A stretch of DNA of 64,000 nucleotides from Linnemannia elongata (Eukaryota; Mortierellomycota; Mortierellomycetes; Mortierellales; Mortierellaceae): positions 1,984,001 through 2,048,000 of the forward strand of contig JAXBDG010000002.1 in NCBI GenBank assembly GCA_036320915.1. The letters are read 5' to 3'. A program made the translations under genes and the position numbers. The first letter of the stretch is position 1, and the number at the start of each line of letters is the position of its first letter. This document shows, in pieces, positions 12,788-21,061 of the stretch. The notes beneath the pieces were generated by a model that was not told the origin of the DNA, made no database searches, and saw only the letters and a program-made list of their open reading frames with translations.

Positions 12788-14479
12788 TTAGACAAAAAAC
12801 TTGAGGATGCGCTTCCAGCGAGGGCCGTGGGGTATCAAGTCCTCCTTGTCAGAGTCGGACGGAATGAAGCGACCAGTGTCGAGATCAGCATCAACGGCCT
12901 TGATGAGCTTGGTACCGCAAATGTACTTGTAAGCGAAGTATAGGGTCAAAGACATGAACCAGGGGAACCAGGCACCCAGGACACCCTGGATATACGCGTC
13001 GCGTCTGCTGCGGTACGCAGTCATCATATCCTCCGAGGCACCGTCACCAGGATGCTCAGGAGGGTCGATGACCGACAGGTACAAGTTGCTGACGATGCAG
13101 AAGCAGCCAATAATGACGCCAATGATGTTGGCATAGGGGTAGCCCCAGGCGACATAGGGCAGGTCGGCGACGGCGCGGCCTTGGGCCTTCCAGCAGTAGC
13201 GGAAGCGGAAGTGGAGGAGCAGGATATAGAGCCAGTACTGGAAGGTAATCGAACCAATGATCGAAATGAACCAATGGTAGACGACACCAGAACCAACAAA
13301 AATGGTGATCAATGACAAGCAGGAGCAGGCAGTGACAAGGGCGACGGCAACTACGGGCACCCCGCGCGAGTTGATGTAGCCGATCGACTTGTGGACCCAG
13401 CCATTACGGGCGAGCGAGAGCAACATACGGGTGGAGACATAGAAATCAACGTTGATGGCCGAGAAGACTGAGGTGAAGACGATGGCGTTCATGAAGTTGG
13501 CAGCACCTTTGAGACCAGCCTTGGCAAAGACGATGGTGAAGGGAGCCCGGGTAGCGGTACGGCCAGTGTTGACCAACAAGGGATCGTCGTTGGCAACAAT
13601 GGATCCTAGCAAGAAGATCGAGGCGACGTAGAAGAAGGTGATGCGGATCGACACGGTGTTGACAGCCCTGGGGACGTGCTTGTGGGGGTTGCGGGACTCT
13701 GCAGCGGTGATACCAGTCACTTCGACTCCATCATAGGCATAAGCGACTGAGATCAGGGTGTTGAGGAAGCTCTTGAAGCCGCCCTTGAAGGGAGCACCCT
13801 GGATCCTCCACATCTCGAATCCGTAGGTGTGGCCACCAATAGCACCAGCATCGACAAGGATACCGCAGGCGATAAAGAAGATGATGGTGACAACTTTGGG
13901 AATCGAGAACCAGTACGCGAGCTCACCATAGGTCTTGACACCAGCAATGTTGATAAAGAGCATCAAGATGATAATGATCAGAGGCACAACCCATGGAGGG
14001 AACGTCGTTTCCTCGGGGAACCAGAACGACACAATCAGCGCGGAAGCGGACAACTGTCCGGGAATCCCCAATGCCCAGCCGATGCAATACATCCAAGTCA
14101 TCTGGAAGGAGAAGGCCTCGTCAAAGATGCGGGTACCCCAGGCGTTGAAGGCACCGGGGAGTGGGAGGAGGGTGGCGATCTCACCGATGGCTTGCATGAC
14201 AGAGATGAGCCAGACACCGATGAGAACATAGGCAAGAAGAGCGCCGCCGGGACCAGCAGAGGCAATGGTTGCACCAGAAGTGAGGAAGAGACCGGTGCCG
14301 ATAGTACCAGCGATGGCGAGCATGATCATGTGGCGGAGCCGAAGGTCTCGCTTGAGACCGTCTTGGAATGCTTCCGTCAAGATTTCGTGGTGGCTGCCAT
14401 CGCCATCGCCGCCGTCCTGCATCCGGTTGAGCTCGTATGTGTCGGTATCATCACATCCGTCGTCGTTGTACTTTGACAT
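12788..14479 (-). CDS. Amino-acid permease (fungal YAT/AAP family, APC superfamily)
   Basis: A single-exon frame of 563 aa with the usual fungal permease layout: a hydrophilic acidic N-terminus (about 50 residues), about 12 hydrophobic segments and a short C-terminal tail. The first segment carries IGTGLFLTSGATIASAGPGG, the substrate-binding glycine motif of APC transporters. The AAP signature is seen as VEVTGITAAESRNPHKHVPR before segment 7. These plasma-membrane proton symporters import amino acids. Which amino acids are taken cannot be read from the sequence. The N-terminal residues KRDLRLRHMIMLAIAG are typical of the Gap1/Dip5-like group. Upstream, about 98-187 bp before the ATG, lies a long GA/CT microsatellite. 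Confidence 0.92.
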   Translation of the reverse strand: MSKYNDDGCDDTDTYELNRMQDGGDGDGSHHEILTEAFQDGLKRDLRLRHMIMLAIAGTIGTGLFLTSGATIASAGPGGALLAYVLIGVWLISVMQAIGEIATLLPLPGAFNAWGTRIFDEAFSFQMTWMYCIGWALGIPGQLSASALIVSFWFPEETTFPPWVVPLIIIILMLFINIAGVKTYGELAYWFSIPKVVTIIFFIACGILVDAGAIGGHTYGFEMWRIQGAPFKGGFKSFLNTLISVAYAYDGVEVTGITAAESRNPHKHVPRAVNTVSIRITFFYVASIFLLGSIVANDDPLLVNTGRTATRAPFTIVFAKAGLKGAANFMNAIVFTSVFSAINVDFYVSTRMLLSLARNGWVHKSIGYINSRGVPVVAVALVTACSCLSLITIFVGSGVVYHWFISIIGSITFQYWLYILLLHFRFRYCWKAQGRAVADLPYVAWGYPYANIIGVIIGCFCIVSNLYLSVIDPPEHPGDGASEDMMTAYRSRRDAYIQGVLGAWFPWFMSLTLYFAYKYICGTKLIKAVDADLDTGRFIPSDSDKEDLIPHGPRWKRILKFFV

Positions 14480-14573
14480 TTTTTGTTGCTGGTGTTGTTG
14501 AGGTCGACTTGGACAAGTGAGAGTGATAAGAGTTGTTGGTGTGAGAGATGGAGGATGTTGAACAAGGAGGGAA

Positions 14574-14576
<3 letters not shown>

Positions 14577-14666
<90 letters not shown>
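14577..14666 (+). repeat. (GA)n microsatellite upstream of the permease
   Basis: About 45 uninterrupted GA units, followed by further GA-rich sequence up to about 14730. On the permease coding strand this is a CT tract in the promoter or 5' leader. Confidence 0.9.
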
Positions 14667-14670
<4 letters not shown>

Positions 14671-14816
14671 TTTAAAGAGGGAAGAAATGAGGAGAGAGAG
14701 AGTGTGTGTGAGACAGGGAGAGAGCAATCGGAGAAAAAGAAATATGCCCTGACCGCAAGTCAGGACCATCCTCGAGTCTCACTTATGCAGTCACGAAGGG
14801 AAAAAGTAATCTGCTG

Positions 14817-15978
14817 TACAGTCACGCTCCAAAATGTATCGAGCTAAGGATTTTCCAATTCATTGGAGGGTTTGAAAGCGCCTGGAGCCTCCTTGTGCCT
14901 CCAGCACCCCTTGTTAGCTTGTATTCATAAATCCAACGAGAGTGGCTATAATGTGTGGGGGTATTTTTTCCCATTCCTCATTGATGGCATCTATCATCTC
15001 CTCCTTGCTGGTCGGTTTTCTGGGGCGTTTATTGAGAAGGTCTTTGAGGATCGACAAGATGTGCTCGAAAGGGTTGAGATCTGGCGAGTTAGCAGGCCAT
15101 AGCATTTCCGGACACCGTTTTTCGTTTTCCTCCTTTCCAAAAGACTTCTGTTGTGGATTGGTAGGTTGCCCTCCAAGAGAATACTATTCTTGACCTCCGC
15201 CATAAACCTCTTCAACTCAGTATCATACACTGTATCGATGAGCCCCTGCCCTTTGTTGTTGTCGCCGTCGATTATGACCAACCTCGATTTCCTTCCCCCT
15301 GCAATCGCAACCCCCGCCTTGACGCTTGATCGCCCGCTTCGGAGAATTGGAAGGATATTCTCGCTCTGATACTTCTCTTCCTTGGTGCGCCAAAGACGGC
15401 CTTTCCCAAGGCCTTTGCCTATTTCAAAGCTAGACTCGTCATTTCAAACAATCTTTCCCAATCGATCCACGTCCTATCTTGTGTATCTCGAGCAATGCCA
15501 ACCGATCTTCTACAGGCCTTGGCTCTAAACGAGGTTTAGTGACAGCAACTCGTTGTAAGACACGGTTGCTGTGAAGACCTCGTCGTGCAGTGCTTTTGGA
15601 GATTGGTTTGAGGGAGAGTGTGGCGATATCCTGAAGGGTTTCGCGGTTATGTTGCCTGGTATTGTTGAGAAAAATGTTGACATCTAGCTCGCTGAGAATA
15701 GGTCGTTTTCCACCAGATGTCTTAGGGACAATGATCTTGTCGGTTTTCCATTTGTTGATTAATCGAAGTGACGGTCCTTTTGTTGAGACTGTGTAAGTGT
15801 GCGATGTTGGCTATGTGTGGTGCCACCTTCATCCCCGACGATGTGGCCTTGAGCTCAATTGAATGGTGTTTAGGCATGATGGGAAGATAGTTATGTGTGG
15901 ATGAAGAAGAAGGAGAAACTGGTGCTCAAACCCTCAAAATGAATTTTTTGAAAGGAACGAAATTGCCATTCAGTCGTA
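14817..15978 (-). mobile_element. Tc1/mariner-type transposon relic
   Basis: Minus-strand sequence from an ATG at 15877 to about 14914 reads as a broken Tc1/IS630 transposase. Degenerate inverted ends seem to remain: the stretch AATTCATT plus GAGGGTTTGA near 14856-14873 resembles the complement of about 15927-15950. The relic lies immediately next to the pogo-like element that starts at 15982. Boundaries are approximate. Confidence 0.65.
14914..15877 (-). pseudogene. Tc1-like DDE transposase, decayed
   Basis: The C-terminal part reads MLWPANSPDLNPFEHILSIL, the hallmark 'W-P-A-x-SPDLNP-E' block that holds the second catalytic Asp of Tc1 transposases. Upstream parts in other frames include VKNSILLEGNLPIHNRS and an N-terminal helix-turn-helix-like part with KTSGGKRPILSELDV. 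At least one stop near 15730 and further frame changes break it, so no intact protein can be made. Tc1 transposases cut and paste DNA at TA sites. Similarity is from motif recognition. Confidence 0.7.
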
Positions 15979-15981
15979 TTC

Positions 15982-16070
15982 TACACTCTTTTTTTCGATT
16001 TGCCGCATTTTCACTATGGCAAATGCGGTATTTCACTGAATTAAAATATATGCTCGTGGCTATTCAATCG
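15982..16070 (+). repeat. Left terminal inverted repeat (89 bp) of pogo-like element
   Basis: It starts TACACTCTTTTTTTCG and ends TATTCAATCG. The reverse complement is found without mismatch at 18116-18204. An inner palindromic stretch (GCCGCATTTTCACTATGGC, then AAATGCGG) could form a small hairpin. Confidence 0.9.
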
Positions 16071-16195
16071 TTACGTCAGATATACTTTATATCCTCGCAG
16101 AGTTTACCTCATATCTTCATCAGCAACAGTATATTCTCACACCCACTCTTTTCCCATCCGTTTTCTCACGTCCCGTTCTCACGTCTTTATCCAAG

Positions 16196-18111
16196 ATGCC
16201 AAAGCATAGAACAACCAGCTCTGGCACCAACTCCCGCTCACAACGCTTGCCCCTCACCGACATAACCCTTAAGGGCAGTGGAAACAATGCCCCTTCTGCT
16301 AGTGCAAGTGAGGACGCGCCAACTCTCTTGCACCGTGCACTGCTTGCAGAAGCACGAGCTGGCTCATCTCTAAAAAGTCAACCTTCGCAGGCGACTGACC
16401 TCCGTAAATATCGAGGAAAAGGGTTTCCTCTTCGGTATCGTATGGAGCTCGTGGAGATTTATCGCCACCTCCGGCAGAAGAAGGATGTTAGAGTGACGCC
16501 CACCAACTTTCATTCATTTGTACAAGCAGATATCCATCGAGATTCGATCAAGCAATGGGACTAGGACTACGACAAGATCAAGTACGATATGCTCCATGGT
16601 CGAGGCAATAAATGCAAGCTTTCTGACGATCAATCTATGTTGGCACGATACTTGATTGATCAGGCTGTTTATGACTGGCTGATCGAGGTGCGAAAGGATA
16701 GTGGTATTATCAGTGGTCGACAGCTCCAGGCTGCAGCTGAAACCATCTTCCATGTGCTTGTCGATGACATTGCTCCTGAAAGCATGTCGCTTGGTCGTAC
16801 CATGTCCTTCACAGCATCATGGCTTTCTCGGATGAAAGAAGAATACTGCGTCGCAAGTTTCAATCTCAAAGGCGAGGCGGGCGCTGTCGACATGCAAGCA
16901 ATCGAACCAAGGATGGCCGAGATCCGCAAGATCTGCTCCGAATACAACCCTGAAGATATCTACAATTGCGATGAGACAGGGATGTATCTGCTGGAGGTGC
17001 CCGCCCGCTCCTATAGCATCCCAGAGCTCAAAAGGGGTGCCAAGGCTACAAGAGGAACTGGCTCTCGGGTGTCAGTTCTCTTTTGTATCAATGCCACTGG
17101 TTCTTCACTTGCACGAGAAGTAAACATACCGGCATTGAGGCCGCTCGTTATTGGTAAATATATATATAAACTCGCTGCACCATATAAACAAGATCTGTAA
17201 TCTCATTCCTATGTTTCGCTCTGTTTTGATACTTAGGCGAGCATCTTGCTCGAGGCATTGAGCAATGCAAGCAAGTCCCCATTACCTCGATAAGGCATGC
17301 AAAGGGATACATGACCCAGCAGCTCTTTGAGGGGTGGCTTCACCTTCTCGACATCAGTCTCTCTTCACCAAGTCTTCTTCTCTTCCACTCCTGTGGAGCA
17401 CACAGCGGCATTGGAAACATCGACCTGCTGACAGGGCAGAAGTGGACACGCCTTCGTCTTGAACGTCTCCCAGCAAACTCGACATCTGTCACCCAACCAT
17501 TGGATGCTGGTGTTATTAGCGTTTTCAAGCGACAATATGTCGAGATGCTCACCAACCAGGCGATTGTAAAGAAGTATGCCCATGGAGCGAAGGTCACCAA
17601 CGGCGAGGCGTGGAGTTTAATCCCATACGCATGGTCACAAGTGAAGGCTTCAACACTACGACAATGTTTTCGCACCACAAAGGTTCTTCCTAGGATGATG
17701 GCTGACAATCTCGAGGAGAGATCGGCAGATGTGCAGGAGCGACAACCCATATATCCACCAGTCGCAGAGACAGCCAAACAACAAACGAAGCGACACTTTC
17801 TTCGTTTTATTGCATCGGCCTTGGACGGAGAAAGGTTCAACTTTAACCTTGAAAAGAACCAGAAGGATGCGCAGGATCTGGCAGAGGAGATAAGGAAGGC
17901 GGTGCGCGAGAAGTTGGCCATGAGAGAAGCTCTATTTAGGCCACGAGAACGAGAACGGAGTTCCTCCATCGATTCCGACGATTACAGCCTGTTCAAGGCC
18001 ACATTCGGAGCAGAGAGCTTGGCGGTGAAGGTGGAGAATTGGCTTGCTAGTGACGACCCAAAGGCTCGAGCAGTCGCACGATTTGTTGTCCGTAATTCCA
18101 TGCAAAATTAA
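16196..18111 (+). pseudogene. pogo-like DDE transposase with in-frame stop and altered catalytic site
   Basis: The frame starts at the ATG at 16196 (MPKHRTTSSG). It runs to an in-frame TAG at 16562-16564, continues in the same frame to 17153, splices over 17154-17236 (GTAAAT...TAG, phase closes) and ends at 18111. Family marks are YNCDETGMYLLEVPARSYS, which holds the first catalytic Asp, and LPANSTSVTQPLDAGVISVF, the 'PLD.GVI..FK' block with the third Asp. The region where the second Asp normally sits reads LLLFHSCGAHSG, with His at the expected Asp position. Both the stop and this change argue the copy is dead. It would normally bind the inverted repeats and cut the element out. Confidence 0.85.
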
Positions 18112-18115
18112 AAAT

Positions 18116-18204
18116 CGATTGAATAGCCACGAGCATATATTTTAATTCAGTGAAATACCGCATTTGCCATAGTGAAAATGCGGCAAATCGAAAAAAAGAG
18201 TGTA
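18116..18204 (-). repeat. Right terminal inverted repeat (89 bp) of pogo-like element
   Basis: Reverse complement of 15982-16070 with no mismatch seen. It is followed by AGCGATAG, outside the element. Confidence 0.9.
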
Positions 18205-18616
18205 AGCGATAGTTCAATTCGTGATGCTGACCTTGGGGCTTTCGAGGATGAATTTGATTGGTAGAGGCCGCGCCAATAGGGTATAGATTTATGCAAGAAC
18301 GTTGCTCCTCATCGCTCTCCTGCTTAAATGATACACATCGCTTCATGACCAGCTCAATCAGACCATCCTTATATTCCATGTAAGCATCGCCAGCATCGTC
18401 GTCTACTGACTCAATCAAAACACCATCTCTCTCACATCCTCGCAGGAAGAATTCAGGATCGTAAGTTGACCACCTTTCTTGTCGCCACCCGCTCCACCAA
18501 CGCTTGAACTCCAGCGCATCGGCACAAGGGGAATCTGATCCAGGGTGGAGCTTGCTGACCTTGTGGACATGTGGGTTGAACGGAACCTGTGTCGAAGTCA
18601 ACGGTTGGCATGCCAT
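18205..18616 (-). pseudogene. Hypothetical ORF interrupted by the pogo insertion
   Basis: From an ATG at 18616 a frame reads MACQPLTSTQVPFNPHVHKV, then about 115 further residues with Trp-rich WWSGWRQERW and an acidic stretch, before running into the right terminal repeat at 18204. No family is recognised. Its amino-acid composition looks protein-like rather than random. If the element is removed at the TA, the frame would meet a stop within about five codons. The ORF may therefore have ended close to the insertion point, or it may be an older fragment. Confidence 0.3.
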
Positions 18617-18654
18617 GTTTACGATGTGAAAGAAGGAGAGGTGGAGCCCGGGTT

Positions 18655-18870
18655 GTGAGGGATGATTGAATGGATGGTAATGAAAAAGAAAATTATAGCT
18701 GCTCTAAAGAAAAGCAACAAAAAAACAAGAGGGTAAGAGAGAGGGGGGAGGGGAGAAAGAGAGCTCCTGTCCAGGTTAGGGATGATGGTTGGTACTGGAA
18801 AGAAGAAAATGATAGCTGCTTAGAAGAACATCAACAAAAAAGGAGAGGGAGGGATGGAGGGGGAGGAGTG
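18655..18870 (+). repeat. Two diverged tandem copies, period 120 bp, purine-rich
   Basis: Copy 1 begins near 18655 and copy 2 near 18775. Shared blocks include GGGATGAT, then AAGAAAAT.ATAGCTGCT and CAACAAAAAA, each exactly 120 bases apart. The rest is AG-rich. No gene is visible. Confidence 0.6.
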
Positions 18871-18992
18871 AAATCCTTTCTTGTAATCCTACGCCACACG
18901 AAAACAAAAAGAAGGTATGCAAGTCGAGTGAAAGAGAAACAATAAAAACATCAAGCGTTAATTAAGAAAGAAGAGAAAAAGACAATTGGCTT

Positions 18993-19085
18993 TACACTCT
19001 TTTTCAGTGAAGTAAAAAATATAACGGTGTTATTCAGTCGGCCTATGGGTCTTATCCTTCCAGAGTTTATCTTATATCTTCATCA
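18993..19085 (+). repeat. Relic of a pogo-type transposon left end
   Basis: It begins TACACTCTTTTT and continues with blocks that also follow the left end of the intact element, for example CAGTGAA, TATTCAGTCG-like and AGAGTTTATCTTATATCTTC (compare 16098-16121). Differences and small deletions show an older or sister family. No transposase follows. Confidence 0.55.
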
Positions 19086-20444
19086 ATGCCCTTTTAAATC
19101 CGAGCAGTAAATCGGCTGACCCAACACCCTTATATTTTTCGGCGAAAAGGAGCGTAGTAGTTTGCAGACCCACAACAAGGATTTTTTTCGCGCCTAGACA
19201 GTTAATCCTCCCTGTTCGCAAATGACTGAGATGACTTGAAATTCCTTTTTCTATTAGATCATCGATTTTCTCTGTGAGGCATGCTCCCAGTTTGAACGAC
19301 CTCAAAGAAGGAAGACACACTTTTCCTGGAATCGACTACCTCTTGATTGCTTCCAAGTAAAGTCGTAATCCTGTTGACCTTTTTCTTTCGTTTATTTTCA
19401 CCTCTTGACCAAAGTCTCCGTATGAGGAGGGCAGCAAGGGCTACCTAATGCTTCTTATACTACGTCTCCTCGCCTACTAAGAGCTGACGAGATGGTGACG
19501 CCTTTACACCATGGGCTGTCTTCGTGACAACAACGATCGGGTTCACAATGTAGCTATCTAAGAAAATTGGTGTAGAACTGCAAGGACATGTGAGCGTTGC
19601 GTACGATCATAAACATCCTCTTCATTGATCTGCCTGTACATATCCTTCTTTCTGAAGAAAATGAATACTTTGAAGACTGGTTGGCTAAAGTTAGATGTAC
19701 GATATTTATATTGTGCTGAACGATAGCTATTGTCTGGAATGGTATTCACGCGTTCTTCACACCCTCAGCCGATCAAAATATCAACTGTTTAAATGCCTCC
19801 AACTAGATACCCAGCCTGCACTTTTGAGGCAGAGCCCTAGTTGTACTCTTGATTACTCCTAATAACCTGCGTCTAATAAAGCAAAACCTAAAGATCATTT
19901 GTCCTGATCCATCACACCCTCCTTCTCCCCTGTCTGTTTCCTCTTTTCCTATTATTCCTCTCCCCATTAGTTGCATCTCGAAAGGTAGATTTGGCTAGGT
20001 TCCTGGTCGGTATTCCTTCTCTTTATTCTGTTGAAATTGCATTTAGCAAAAGTATCCTTCAAAGGTGTGAGGGAATTAAAGAGTGGCAACGTGAGGGTGA
20101 CACCGCATAGGTATAGAAAAATTAAAGCAAGACTAGGGCAGAGGGTGTGGTCCTGGGAAGGGTCAAGTTTGAAAGCCGAGTACTTTTTGTATGCATTACC
20201 GAAAGTATCATGGCTTAGGTTCTTAACTTTTAATGGCACCATTCCCTCTTCAATCGGATTCCCTTGGTCTCTACTCTTTATCCCATCCACTTTTTTTTTT
20301 TTTTTTTCTTATTTTCGGACCCTCTTCTTTTATTTCATTTTCACCTAAGATATTTTTCTTCCTTATTCTCATAGTGGGTTTTTTTCTTCTTCTCTACCAA
20401 AGAGACAGTTTTCTTTTTTTTTATCAAACGTTTACTGGGTTGAA

Positions 20445-20580
20445 GCGCGTGGCGCCTTTAGGCCTCCCTTGTTCCCCTTCGTGGCACAGACAGTTGATGT
20501 TTTGTGTTTCTCGGTTTTCATACGTTGCGATCAAGAAAGAGGAGCCAATCGTTAGCCTTCTATGCTAAGTAAGACAGCAG
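20445..20580 (+). repeat. Diverged dispersed repeat, copy 2
   Basis: It matches 12010-12151 on the same strand with roughly three quarters identity by eye. The longest shared blocks are TTCTCGGTTTTCATAC and CTTCTATGCTAAG. The companion block that precedes copy 1 by a few bases is found here about 1.2 kb upstream, at 19183-19216, so copy 2 is either split by an insertion or represented by two fragments. Confidence 0.55.
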
Positions 20581-21061
20581 AAGCAAACATGATAATGATC
20601 CAAGGCATGGCTGATCTGATCTCTTTTAATTTTCTTTCTCAATCCATATTAAACTTAAGTTGAATTCACCTTGTGTTGATCATTTGAATACTAGAAAAGC
20701 CAAGTCAAAACGCCGATGTTTTTGATAACCTTATCTGAAACACCGTCTCGATGATTCAGATCTAGCATAACATCAGTCAAGAGCATTTGGCTATTATGCT
20801 GTCGCTGGTGTGGTTGTGGTACATTATTGTACCCTACTGACACCATTGGACTGTAGATAATGAAATACAGAGTTATGGTTGTTTCTCTTGCGCATGTGTG
20901 TCTGTTGTCTCGCTTGTCTGCAACGCTCCTCAAGCGCAATGCAAGGCAAGAAAAGAAAAAGGATGCGAATAAAAGCGATAGAGAGATTAAGAGGACCGCG
21001 GATTGATCTGTCCGAGAAGAAGGGAAAGGACGGCCCAGAGTCGTAGCCTTCATTCCTTCCA

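Larger units (their letters stand above)
15982..18204 (+). mobile_element. pogo/Tigger-like DNA transposon (non-functional copy)
   Basis: The element is bounded by inverted repeats 15982-16070 and 18116-18204, which match perfectly over 89 bp including the flanking TA on each side. TA is the expected target duplication of Tc1/mariner/pogo elements. Inside is one transposase gene with one intron. The whole element is about 2.2 kb, a usual size for this group. The perfect repeats point to a fairly recent insertion, yet the transposase is already broken. Confidence 0.88.
18617..21061. other. Gene-free repeat-rich region
   Basis: No intact gene is seen. It holds the purine-rich tandem copies, a relic of a pogo-type end (18993-19085), pieces of a dispersed repeat (19183-19216 and 20445-20580), T-rich stretches near 20290-20420, and the flank of the RNase H element that begins at 21062. 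Confidence 0.5.
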
